From a virus: a DNA stretch of 64,000 nt. Positions 9,159 to 19,047 of the stretch are shown here, piece by piece (positions within the stretch are counted from its first letter, which is position 1; every line of letters starts with the position of its first letter). The position numbers and the translations under genes are program-made. Below the pieces are notes generated by a model, which saw nothing but the letters and a program-made list of their open reading frames with translations, was not told the DNA's origin and ran no database searches. Location of the stretch: positions 124,001 through 188,000 of IMG/VR virus record IMGVR_UViG_3300046168_000070; one strand, written 5' to 3'.

Positions 9159-12100
9159 TACTTCATTTTACTTGGATTTGGTAATACGCCGCCTAATCTC
9201 TGTTGATCTGTTAATATTTTAATAACTGACTCTTCAATTTGTTTTGCGATGTCATTGGCTTTTTGATTAACGCTAGAATTAACGCCGTTAGCACTTCCCA
9301 TGTCGCTTGATCCTCCGCCTTCATAAGAAGATTGCGAGCCGCCTTTTGAGTCTACAGTTACATTGATGTTTATGTCTCCTACGCCTCCGCCTGATCCTCC
9401 GCTAGAGGTTGAAAAGCCTCCGCTTCCTCCAGAAGGTTGAGATTGTAAAGCTAATAATATTTGAGAAAGTAAATCATTTTGTATGCTAGCTTGATCTACA
9501 AAATTAGAATTATTTGAAACATTAGATACATTAGATGAACTACGTACAGAATTAGAATTAGAGCTAGAAGAATTATTTATTTCAGTAGATTGAGATGTTT
9601 GACTTTTATCTATTACATTTTGTACGCTATTTGATATCTCTTGAGAAATAGTGGTATTTTGATTTTTAATTTCTTCTAAAATAGATTGTAATATAGTGGA
9701 TTGATCTGTGCCTGCTTCGCCTGCTTCTCCAGTTGTTATATTGTTTGTTGTTTTTGATTCTATCGTTTCTTTTAAGGTTTGAGTTTCACTGCGTGTTGAT
9801 TCTGCGGTTTCCCCTTGTATTATTAATGTATCTAAAATTTGCTGTAAAAGTTCAGACTGAGAATCCATGTTACTGCCTGCGGGCATTGATACATTTTTAC
9901 CCACAACTCCACCTCTATTTAAACGTTGAGCATTGATACTATTAAAGAAAGATAAGCCGTGTTTTTTGACAGCATCTTTATTTATTACGAATTCCCCTCC
10001 AGTTAATAAAGAAGGGACTTTCCCTTTTTGAGCGGAGTGACCCACTTTCCCTCCTAACGCGAAATTTTCAGTTAATCGTCGCTGGACATTATTAACTACT
10101 CCAGTAGACCCAGATATTGTTTTAGTTTCTGCTAAGCCAGCTGCGTTACTGGATAGAGGAGCCATGTTTTGCCCCATCATTGCTGTACCCGCCGAAGTGT
10201 TCCATGAAGTGTTTTGTAAAGAAAGAATGTCTGCCACTGATCCACCACCAATATTTTGAGAAAGATTTGGATTCTTAAAGCCTCCAAAGAAACCAGATTG
10301 CTGAGAAGCCATGCCTAGAGAATTAACTTGAAAACCAGAGCCTGCGAATCGAGCATTAGCTGCATTACCCCCTCTGGAAAATAAGTTTTTAGTGAAACTG
10401 CTAGAGCCTCTTGTCGAGCTTCCTGGATTAGCTCCTCCAGTAAATGATACGTAAGCTTGAGGATTACTAATTCCGTTCATTGCAAAGCGAGAACTGGCCT
10501 TGGCCATATTTGGCATTCCTCCTTTCATGTAAAGATCTCCAGAAGAAATATTCATATCCTTCATTACTTGCGGGGCGTGTTGTTTGAAAGTTTCTGGCCT
10601 TAAGGGCCCTGTTGGAACACCTGCTTCAGCCCTAACCCCTTGTTCTAGACCCATTGTGTTTGATGCTTTTGCTACTTGAGTACTTTGTATTGCGCTCGTT
10701 AATTGTGACACTCCAAAACTAATTGCTGCCCCTATTAAAGCCTGTTTGATGGCATTTTTAATTGCTTTCTTGCGTTGCTCTCTATATTTTCTTAACGCTT
10801 CAACATTTCTATCATAGGCGCCTACAGCATCTAAAGCTTGCTGTTTTGCAGTCATTACTTCATCCGCAACAGGTCCGCTAATTAAGCCTAACCCTGATAG
10901 CCTAGCACTCTCGTCCTCTAACTGAATATTAACACCCCCTCCTGAGCTGGAAGGCATTGCTTGGCCGTAATCATCTACTGCTCCTGTTGATTGAATTACA
11001 TCTCTTGCTCCAGAAGTTCCAGCTTGAGTTGCGAAACTCATAAGATTGTCTCTACCTGTAATTGCTCCCGCTTCCATCGTGCCCGCCTGACCAAATGAAG
11101 AAATCAAAAACCCGCCTTCTCCTGTTTGCTCTTCTAATTCTCGACTTGGGTCTGCAGGTCCAATCATACCTCCTTGATTTCTTTGCTTAACTGTACCTGA
11201 ATTGATGGATGTTAAAAAATCTTTTCCATATTTATTCACTGCAGATTTACGAATTACATATTCCCCGCTGTTTAACATCGCAGGAACGTCATCTTTTGTT
11301 CCACTGCCTCCGTAAACTTCTCCTCCATCACTCCTTCTAACTACTCCACCTTTTGAGAAAGGACTGAATCCTCCTGTCATCGACCCGATTCCTGTATTCA
11401 CTAAGCCTAAGATTTGATTTGAAAGTTTTTGTTGAATAGCTTGGTTTAATGTATCAAGAAAACCCAGAGCAACATCTTGGAGGGCGTCATCCCATGATTT
11501 AATTCCTGCGCCAGCTTCAGTTAAAGCTTTAGCCATATTGCTCGAGAATGTTCTAGGCAAGTCTTCACCTAGGGTTCTGTAAAATTCTAACTCGCTATTC
11601 TGAACGGTATTTGAGTTACTGGCTACACCTGCGAGAAAGACATCTCTATTACTCATTGGGCTCATTCCTTGTTGAGCCATTCCTTGCCTCATGGCCATTT
11701 GTTGAGCGGGGCTCGAAACATTATATTGACGCTGCAAGTCTAAAGAGGCTCGTGCCGCACCCGATATATCGCCAGATTCTTTGAGTTTCCTAATTGAATA
11801 AGAAGCTTTCTCTGTTTCGTCTGCCATTTTTCTAAGAGGGTCAAACTGAGCCTTAATTTGCTCTGAATGAGCAGCAAGGTCCTTGGCGTCTTCATCAAAA
11901 CCAGCAGAAGTTTTTCTTACATTATTATCTAATTGAGCAAAACTATTTAATATAGTATTTGAGGCTTCGCTAATTTTAGAGAAAGAACCGTCTTGAGATA
12001 AAGCTTTAATTTGATCTTCTATTTTCGCACCTTGAAGATCTTTTCTTTTTCCTAGAGCTTCTTGGAAGCCAGCATCTTTTGTTATAACTTTCAGCATCTC

Positions 12101-15100
12101 ATTTTTCATAGACTCGTTAAATTTAGTGGGGTCTTTTACGTTTGAGAACTGAGACTGAGCATCGTTAAATATTTTATTTAAATTAAAGTTTTTAACTTTA
12201 TCTTGAGATTCCTGAAGAGTATTGGTGGGGCCAGGGCTAAGTAATCCTTTGTTTCTATTTATTAATCCAATTTTATTTTGTAACTCCGCCGTTTCTTTAG
12301 TTAATGATGATAATTCACTTTCGAGAGCTTTATTACTTTTTTCAATTTCATCTGCCGTTTTTAAACTTCCTTGATTTTTTGAAATTGATTTTTGCTGGTT
12401 ATTCCAATCTGCGAACGCTAAGTTTAAATCTCCTGGTTGAGAGAAGTTTTTTTGGTTTTGTGATATAGCGCTCATTAATGGATTTTGTTGGGCAAATCTA
12501 TTACCTCCAAGACCAAAAGCTTTAATAAAATCAACTTGCGGAATTTGTCTTTGGGCCACTTCATCTTTCACTAGAGGAACTGAGGCATTTGCTTTTAGTT
12601 GCTCTTGAATGCTTGAAATTCTTGCCTGTCTTTCTTCAAGCTCTTTCGATAAACTAGAACCTCCGCTTTTTAACTTTTCTTGCTCTGCCGCTGCAGCAAA
12701 TACATCAGCATTAGCTTGTTCTACCAACGTCGCCCTTAATTCGTCTATGGCTATTATTAATTTATCATTTGAATTAATTAATGCATCCTGCACAGATGTA
12801 TCTTTAAATAACTGAGCTCCTTGAATTTGAGTTTCCTTGATTGATTCTGCACTAAATTTTTCTCTTCTTTTTGCGAGTAATTTACTCTCTGTTTCAATAT
12901 CAAAAAGTTCTTGAGCTCCGTCTCCTGTTTTTGTGAAAGGCTGATACTTTCTTTCTCTTTCAATTGCTCTTATTTCAGAATCAAACCCGAGACCTTCGTC
13001 TATTTGAATAGATCTTAGAGAGCGAATTTTTTCATCAACTGCTAGATTTAATTGCTGTCTCGAGTTAGCTTCTTTTTCTTGCAATTCTTGAATACGCATT
13101 TGAGTTGTGATCTGCTTATTCTCAATGCTCAATTTTGCGTTAATTAAAGATTCGCTTTCTTTATATCCATCAAGAACTGTTTTTATGGACTCGGATAATT
13201 GCCTACCTTGAGCCAATGTGCCAGGTTTAATGCCCAAGGCCTCTTCGAGCTTTTCTGGAGAATCTAAAAGTGTTTTAATTGTTTCTGCACTAGCGTTTTG
13301 TATTTTTTCTGAAAATGCGGATAAACCAGTAGGGGTCACTCCCTCACTTTTGAGCTGATTTAAAACGTCACCTAATAGTTTTTGCCTAGTTTCTTCAAGG
13401 CTTTCGCTTTTTTCTAGCTCTGCATTTACCCCTGCTTGAGCTTTGAGCATGTTCTCTTCCATTGCCAGCCTGTCTGACACAGAAGAATTCATTGTCATAT
13501 ACTTTAGCTTGAGTTCATCGAGCTCGTTTTTTATTTTTAAATCCCCTTTTAGGAATTCAAATGCTATTTTGCTTTTAACTGCAGCTTGCCTTATATTATC
13601 CTTGAGCGAAGAAAAATCTCTTGCCGCATTCTTCATTTCTTTAGCGACTTTTGCACTACCTTCTAGGACATCTTTGAGGTTCTTACCTGATTCCTGAACG
13701 GCTTTAAGGAAAGAGTCCCAGCCACCTTCGTCTATAATATTATCTATTTCGTCAGCTATTAAGTTAAAATTAACTTCATCTTTTTGTTTATCAAAACCTA
13801 GGATTTTAGCAACGTTTTCGCCTGACCTTTTTTCCCCTTCCGCAGCGCTTTTAAAGATAGGGCGCCCTCCCAAGCTTCTGCCTGTCATGTATCTATCTTT
13901 CTTTAAGTTGCTTAAGCTTCCAATTTGATCTTCAGTTAAACCAAACTGGCCAAAAGAGCTAGCTAGTTTTGATCTTTCTCTCTCTCCCACGCCTTTAGAT
14001 TTACCAATAAATGGATTGGCATCGTCAGCAGCTTCTCTGAAAAGTCCTAAGTTCTCTAATAATTGCGCTGAGCCTACTTGCTTTTGTGTAATTTGGGCAA
14101 AATTTTCGCGAACAGCTGCTCTTTCTTGCTCGTTGTTTGCACCTAGATATGCTTGAGCTAAAGTTTGACCCTTTTGATTTTTTAGATTAGGGTTACTTTT
14201 ATTTAATGTCTCGCTTATTTTTTTAGCTAATTCAGACTCGGATAAGCCTGATGATTTGAGCTGATCTAGCGCTCCAAAAGTATTATTTAATTCAGTTTGA
14301 ATTGAGGAGGCTTCTTGAACTACCCCAGCGAGCTCTTCCATACTTAATTCTGTATTACCCAGAGCACTTACCAAGCCTCCAGCCGCTCCAAGAGCTCCTC
14401 CGACAGCAGCTCCAACCGCAGTTCCAATAACAGGTACAGCGCTACCTATTGCACCTCCTAGCATTGCTCCTGAAGAAAGACCTGTAGTTATACTACCTGC
14501 AGCGCCGCTAGCAAATCTTTGACCCTTACTCATTTTGACTCTATCTCCGCCGAAAGCAGAAGTAAGACCTTGATCTATTATTCCTCCAGCAATAGGTAAT
14601 CCAAAGCTTGCGCCGAATCCGCCAGAAAATCTACCGAAACTCCTGAGAGCTTTTGCGCCTTTCGATTTACTATCCCTAAGCCCTCTAAGCCTGCTACCGA
14701 TGACCCCTTCTTCTCCAAGCCCTAATTTACCTGATTTATTTACGAGTTTTTCTTGATCAGATTTTTTTCTAGCTGCGTTAATTTGCTTTATACCTTCTGC
14801 AGTTTCTTGCTTTTCAAAACCCAACTGCCTTAGTGCTTCTTTAGTTTGTCCTTCACTGGCTCCTTTTTCTTTAAGTCGAAGTAGTAAGGTTTCTTTGTTT
14901 AAACCAGTTTGGTTAAGTGCGTGAGTATTATATGTTTTTACAAATGACTGCATGTCAGAGTTTAACTTGACTCCAGTTTTACTCATTTCCTTCATTGCTC
15001 CTCCCAATACTTTTAAGTCGCGAAATACACTTGAATCAAAACCAGGCAGTTTTCTACTACGAGCAGCAAAATTTGGAACATCTTGCATGCCTCTTGGTTC

Positions 15101-18007
15101 GTCTCTAGTATTTGTGACTGCGAGTCCCATTGGATTGCTGGAACTTTTTAATTTATTGCTTTGATTGATTCTAATTTTAGATACAGGTAGACCAGCGGCT
15201 TGTTCTCTTTGTATTGCTTCTATTAATGGATGATCTTTCGCAAAGCTTGGGATAAATCCTGAGGCAGCTGTCTGGCCTATTTGAGCTAAATATTTTTGCC
15301 TATTATCATTAAAGATTTTTTTAGCCATACTGTCAAATGTTGATTTATTTGCAGAAGCTTTAAAATCCATTCTATTTATCCCAGAGCTTCCGATACCAAA
15401 AAGTTTTCGAACTTTATCGAGTGTTCCAGGAGATTTGCTTGTATTGCTGATATTTACATCAAAATCTCCCTTACCTCTTTCTGCAGACATAGCGCTATCT
15501 ATCCCGTATGCTTGAGCTACCGCAGCTTCGAAAGCGGCCCCAACGGCAGCTCCCACAGCCCCTTTGCCTCCAGGAGTTGATTCGAGTTTTTTCTTTATAG
15601 TTGACGAGTTTACCCCTCGAGTCCCTTTGGGTTTAATTGCATTTGAGAATTGAGCGGATGATTTAAAAATGTTTTGAGAAACGCTACTTTCTAAATTATC
15701 TTCTTGTGGATTAGTAGCTTGATCACTAGAGGGGCTTTGCGGGCCAGCAACCAATAAATTAGACATGCTGTAAGGATAGGTTTTGCTTCCAGATTTAAAA
15801 GTGCCTACGCTTGGCTGGGCAATTCCTGGAGTTCTGTTGATTTGAGGTACGAGTACCGCATACCCAGAGCCACTAATATCCATGCGCTGACTTTTTCTTT
15901 GGGCTCTTTTTTCGTCTGCAGCTTTAGCTCTTTGGGCAGATAAGCCTCCGCCTTGAGCTTGCCGAAGCAATTCCCTCTGTTCGTCTACTCCTATACTCGA
16001 TCCAGCAAAACCGCTCCACGATGGCGGAGGTATTTTAACTGAGCCACCTTCTCTGATATGCCTCAAGGATTCATCTAAACTGTTAAATCTGCTGATTTTT
16101 TTTGCCGCGAAATTAGGAACAAAACCTCTACTTGCATACGGATCAAACCCATATATGTCTAATGTTTTTTGGCGATGACTTTTTCCAGCCTCAGAGGCTG
16201 AAGGTGGATTTATAAAGGGATCTTGAAAGCCAGGAACTTTTTTGACTTTTTCAGCTGTATTATATATAACTGTTTGTCCGCTAGGCATCTCCATGCTTTT
16301 AACTTTGCCTGGGGCGTATCCCCCTGCTATGGCCCCATTTCTTTCTCTTTGTTTCGCGTTAAAATTTGGTATGTATCCAGAAGCGCTTCTACGAGCAGCT
16401 CTTTCGGGAATTATAAGATTTTCATTAGCTCCTATATTGACAGCTGTTCTAGCAAGATGTTGAGCTAATTTGACTTGCTCTCTCTGCGCTGCTGTTTGCT
16501 TAACGATTAAGTCTAAAATGACTTGTTCTTGCTGTCGCTTTGTCTGCCCTTGACCGATTAGAGACCCTACGACTTCGTGATTACTGCGTAATAAATTTAA
16601 AATGCTTTCTTGTACCGCTTTTTGTTTCTGAGCCTCAGAGGTCATGCCCATGAAGTTTCTTATACTGGTGGAGGCAAATTTTGCTACATCAACAAATAAT
16701 TTACCAACAAGACCTAGAATCAAGACTGCTCCTGGCCCAGATATTACATTACCTATTCCTTTAAGAAAACCATTTGCAAAATTGCTGCCTATAGAGTCTC
16801 CATCTAAAACATTAGAAATTCCATCAGCTAACCCGTTTACCGCTTTTAAAATCTTTTCAATGCCTGGGCCTACTGTAATTGATCCAATCTGATCTGCTAG
16901 TTGCTGTAGGCTTAATCCTGTTTTTGTAAGTAAAGCATCTAATGTTTTATTTAATTGCTCATTCTTTTTTACAGCTTCATCTGTCGCTGATGCTGATATT
17001 TGAATTGCTCTGGCTGTAATACTATTTTCCTTACCCAAGTCCCGCATTGCTGCTTTTAACGTATTGATCTGAAACATTCCACCAACTAATTGTGCAATAT
17101 TAGATTGTTGTGACTGCGATAAAGTATCGTATGTCTTAGCTAAGTTTTCAAGAATTTTAATCGCTGGAATTACATTGCCCTGCATATCCTTGACTGCAAC
17201 CCCAAGCATTTCTAGCTGTTCAATAGTTTGAGGTCTCTGTATTCTAGTAAAAATTGTTTTAAATGAGTTACCGATAACAGCTCCACCTCTAGCAGTAATT
17301 TGTTGAGCTGCTGTGATAGCGCCTATTAATTGATCAATATTCATTCCCGCATCCTGAGCAACTGCTGATGCTCTAGATAAGCCGTCGATTAAATCTTCTG
17401 AACTAACAGCAAAAGCCATATCGACTGCAGCCAGTTTATTCATTATATTTGCAGTAGATAATCCAGCGTCTCCAAATGCATTGATTGCAGCAGTAAGACC
17501 TTTAACTGAATCTGCTGCTTTCATCCCTGTTAACCTTGTGAGTATAAGGGCATCATTAGTCCTTTTTAATGTTTGCTCCATTGTTAAACCTTGACGGGCA
17601 AATTCTGTTGCGGCTGAAGCTACAGAGTCAAAGCTTTGAGCTGTATTCTTTGCTATTTTAAATAAGCTATTACCAAATTGGTCTAAATTTTTAGCGCTAG
17701 TACCCATGACAACATTGATATCAGCTAGAGCTTTCTCTACTTTTATTGTTTGTACAACTAATTGAGAAAAAGCATTTTTAACTGATTCGATAACAGCTAC
17801 TGAGGCGCCGAATGCTACAACACGAGCATTGGAGGCTTCAATCGACTTAGTGAATTCATCCGCCGCCCCTGTAATTCTTCCTAACGGTTGAGTGAAAGAG
17901 CGATCATCAACATTTATCTTCAAAGGCTTTCTGTTGAACTGGTCCATAGCCTTTTGTATGGAGCGTTCTAAGCCTACTTGTTCTACTGGAAGTTTGAAAG
18001 TACTCAT
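9158..18007 (-). CDS. Tail tape measure protein (2949 aa)
   Basis: This is the longest gene in the window. Residues ~60-330 match the conserved tape-measure region (VVMGTSAKNLDQFG, ARQGLTMEQTLKRTNDA, ARGGAVIGNSFKTIF). GFVPNFA-type motifs stand at ~544, 628, 917 and 978. Between 628 and 917 is a PD-(D/E)XK-like segment: F826-E827, G847-D848-F849-D850 and D881-F882-K883. Hydrophobic glycine-rich segments at ~1150-1230 could insert into a membrane during DNA entry. Coiled-coil sequence follows. The C-terminal part has two copies of a VPxxLxxGEYVIxKxAV motif (~2240 and ~2670) common at tape-measure ends. At about 0.15 nm per residue the tail would be near 440 nm long. Confidence 0.95.
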   Translation of the reverse strand: MSTFKLPVEQVGLERSIQKAMDQFNRKPLKINVDDRSFTQPLGRITGAADEFTKSIEASNARVVAFGASVAVIESVKNAFSQLVVQTIKVEKALADINVVMGTSAKNLDQFGNSLFKIAKNTAQSFDSVASAATEFARQGLTMEQTLKRTNDALILTRLTGMKAADSVKGLTAAINAFGDAGLSTANIMNKLAAVDMAFAVSSEDLIDGLSRASAVAQDAGMNIDQLIGAITAAQQITARGGAVIGNSFKTIFTRIQRPQTIEQLEMLGVAVKDMQGNVIPAIKILENLAKTYDTLSQSQQSNIAQLVGGMFQINTLKAAMRDLGKENSITARAIQISASATDEAVKKNEQLNKTLDALLTKTGLSLQQLADQIGSITVGPGIEKILKAVNGLADGISNVLDGDSIGSNFANGFLKGIGNVISGPGAVLILGLVGKLFVDVAKFASTSIRNFMGMTSEAQKQKAVQESILNLLRSNHEVVGSLIGQGQTKRQQEQVILDLIVKQTAAQREQVKLAQHLARTAVNIGANENLIIPERAARRSASGYIPNFNAKQRERNGAIAGGYAPGKVKSMEMPSGQTVIYNTAEKVKKVPGFQDPFINPPSASEAGKSHRQKTLDIYGFDPYASRGFVPNFAAKKISRFNSLDESLRHIREGGSVKIPPPSWSGFAGSSIGVDEQRELLRQAQGGGLSAQRAKAADEKRAQRKSQRMDISGSGYAVLVPQINRTPGIAQPSVGTFKSGSKTYPYSMSNLLVAGPQSPSSDQATNPQEDNLESSVSQNIFKSSAQFSNAIKPKGTRGVNSSTIKKKLESTPGGKGAVGAAVGAAFEAAVAQAYGIDSAMSAERGKGDFDVNISNTSKSPGTLDKVRKLFGIGSSGINRMDFKASANKSTFDSMAKKIFNDNRQKYLAQIGQTAASGFIPSFAKDHPLIEAIQREQAAGLPVSKIRINQSNKLKSSSNPMGLAVTNTRDEPRGMQDVPNFAARSRKLPGFDSSVFRDLKVLGGAMKEMSKTGVKLNSDMQSFVKTYNTHALNQTGLNKETLLLRLKEKGASEGQTKEALRQLGFEKQETAEGIKQINAARKKSDQEKLVNKSGKLGLGEEGVIGSRLRGLRDSKSKGAKALRSFGRFSGGFGASFGLPIAGGIIDQGLTSAFGGDRVKMSKGQRFASGAAGSITTGLSSGAMLGGAIGSAVPVIGTAVGAAVGGALGAAGGLVSALGNTELSMEELAGVVQEASSIQTELNNTFGALDQLKSSGLSESELAKKISETLNKSNPNLKNQKGQTLAQAYLGANNEQERAAVRENFAQITQKQVGSAQLLENLGLFREAADDANPFIGKSKGVGERERSKLASSFGQFGLTEDQIGSLSNLKKDRYMTGRSLGGRPIFKSAAEGEKRSGENVAKILGFDKQKDEVNFNLIADEIDNIIDEGGWDSFLKAVQESGKNLKDVLEGSAKVAKEMKNAARDFSSLKDNIRQAAVKSKIAFEFLKGDLKIKNELDELKLKYMTMNSSVSDRLAMEENMLKAQAGVNAELEKSESLEETRQKLLGDVLNQLKSEGVTPTGLSAFSEKIQNASAETIKTLLDSPEKLEEALGIKPGTLAQGRQLSESIKTVLDGYKESESLINAKLSIENKQITTQMRIQELQEKEANSRQQLNLAVDEKIRSLRSIQIDEGLGFDSEIRAIERERKYQPFTKTGDGAQELFDIETESKLLAKRREKFSAESIKETQIQGAQLFKDTSVQDALINSNDKLIIAIDELRATLVEQANADVFAAAAEQEKLKSGGSSLSKELEERQARISSIQEQLKANASVPLVKDEVAQRQIPQVDFIKAFGLGGNRFAQQNPLMSAISQNQKNFSQPGDLNLAFADWNNQQKSISKNQGSLKTADEIEKSNKALESELSSLTKETAELQNKIGLINRNKGLLSPGPTNTLQESQDKVKNFNLNKIFNDAQSQFSNVKDPTKFNESMKNEMLKVITKDAGFQEALGKRKDLQGAKIEDQIKALSQDGSFSKISEASNTILNSFAQLDNNVRKTSAGFDEDAKDLAAHSEQIKAQFDPLRKMADETEKASYSIRKLKESGDISGAARASLDLQRQYNVSSPAQQMAMRQGMAQQGMSPMSNRDVFLAGVASNSNTVQNSELEFYRTLGEDLPRTFSSNMAKALTEAGAGIKSWDDALQDVALGFLDTLNQAIQQKLSNQILGLVNTGIGSMTGGFSPFSKGGVVRRSDGGEVYGGSGTKDDVPAMLNSGEYVIRKSAVNKYGKDFLTSINSGTVKQRNQGGMIGPADPSRELEEQTGEGGFLISSFGQAGTMEAGAITGRDNLMSFATQAGTSGARDVIQSTGAVDDYGQAMPSSSGGGVNIQLEDESARLSGLGLISGPVADEVMTAKQQALDAVGAYDRNVEALRKYREQRKKAIKNAIKQALIGAAISFGVSQLTSAIQSTQVAKASNTMGLEQGVRAEAGVPTGPLRPETFKQHAPQVMKDMNISSGDLYMKGGMPNMAKASSRFAMNGISNPQAYVSFTGGANPGSSTRGSSSFTKNLFSRGGNAANARFAGSGFQVNSLGMASQQSGFFGGFKNPNLSQNIGGGSVADILSLQNTSWNTSAGTAMMGQNMAPLSSNAAGLAETKTISGSTGVVNNVQRRLTENFALGGKVGHSAQKGKVPSLLTGGEFVINKDAVKKHGLSFFNSINAQRLNRGGVVGKNVSMPAGSNMDSQSELLQQILDTLIIQGETAESTRSETQTLKETIESKTTNNITTGEAGEAGTDQSTILQSILEEIKNQNTTISQEISNSVQNVIDKSQTSQSTEINNSSSSNSNSVRSSSNVSNVSNNSNFVDQASIQNDLLSQILLALQSQPSGGSGGFSTSSGGSGGGVGDININVTVDSKGGSQSSYEGGGSSDMGSANGVNSSVNQKANDIAKQIEESVIKILTDQQRLGGVLPNPSKMK

Positions 18008-18020
18008 TGTTCATGAGTAT

Positions 18021-18026
18021 TTACAC
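18021..18026 (-). promoter_or_regulatory. GTGTAA box, tape measure gene
   Basis: GTGTAAAT in the 24-nt gap before the tape measure, 13 nt from its ATG. No Shine-Dalgarno sequence is present. Confidence 0.5.
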
Positions 18027-18031
18027 TAATA

Positions 18032-19039
18032 TTATTGTTTTGGATTAGCTCCCATTAAGGCTATTAGATCATTCATATCTAAAGATCCACCCTTTTTCTT
18101 CGCTTCTTCATATAATGATACTTCTTTAGGGCCATTTTCTTTATCAACCCCCATGTATTCATAGTCTTCTTTGTTCGCTCCAAATACTGTGGTAGCACCT
18201 CTTTTATCTTCGTCTTTAGTTAATGTTTCCTTATTTTTATCAGAAGAATTTGCAAAATCTAATAAAGCTAAAGGATCTTTTTTAATATGTTCTGGTATTT
18301 TTTCGTGCTTCTCTAAAATAGATTTAAATATTCTACTATAAACTATTAGTCTGATTTGATGTTGCGTTAAAAAACAAACAGGCTTTCCATAAAATTGAGT
18401 AGAGTCTTCGCAAAACGGCATATAAGGAAAGAAAAATTCTTCTAAACAAATTTTTTGTATATTATATTCTGATATTTCATTATGCCATTTATTATGTAAA
18501 TTAATAATTTCAGTAAGCTCTGACCTAGCGATAGCATCATATTCCTCTCTGGTAAAAAGATTGTCTTCCAGTGTTTTATCTTTATAAAAACATTGTAAAA
18601 TGTAATAATCATTGACCCTTTCTTTAGCATACCTTTCTGCGGTTCTTCCTAGTAATTCTTCTTTTTCGTTTTTCTTTTCGTTTAACTGATTCTGGACCTC
18701 CATGATCCTTCTATTTTGTTCGTCTATCTGAGACTTGAGTCCTATATTCTTTTTATTAGAAACCAGGCTATCTAGATATTTTTCTTTATCTTTAATAAAA
18801 AACTCATCATCTTCAGTCCAGTCTCCGCCTTCTATTAGAAGATTCAAATTTTCTTCTTCAGAAGGAACACCTCTGGACTTTGCTTCTGATAAGTATTCAT
18901 CATGAACGTCCTCAAGATCTACTTGATCATGGGAGTTTATGTGCTTTATGTATACTTGTTGGCGCTGAAATTTATCTTGAGAATAGCCTCTGACTATATC
19001 TCTAAATATTTTTCGTAAAATATTTGAGTCATCAGCCAC
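18032..19039 (-). CDS. Putative tail assembly chaperone-position protein (335 aa)
   Basis: I do not recognise a family. The protein is soluble and charged, with a coiled coil at ~95-130 (LKSQIDEQNRRIMEVQNQL) and a C-terminal segment ending MNDLIALMGANPKQ. It starts with GTG (GTG GCT GAT) 8 nt after the upstream stop; the nearby ATG is out of frame. It lies directly before the tape measure, where tailed phages keep tail assembly chaperones, and that position is the only basis for the role. I looked for a G/GT-type frameshift joining it to the upstream gene: a TAA closes this frame before the join, so none is likely. Confidence 0.6.
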   Translation of the reverse strand: MADDSNILRKIFRDIVRGYSQDKFQRQQVYIKHINSHDQVDLEDVHDEYLSEAKSRGVPSEEENLNLLIEGGDWTEDDEFFIKDKEKYLDSLVSNKKNIGLKSQIDEQNRRIMEVQNQLNEKKNEKEELLGRTAERYAKERVNDYYILQCFYKDKTLEDNLFTREEYDAIARSELTEIINLHNKWHNEISEYNIQKICLEEFFFPYMPFCEDSTQFYGKPVCFLTQHQIRLIVYSRIFKSILEKHEKIPEHIKKDPLALLDFANSSDKNKETLTKDEDKRGATTVFGANKEDYEYMGVDKENGPKEVSLYEEAKKKGGSLDMNDLIALMGANPKQ

Positions 19040-19047
19040 CGCATTGT

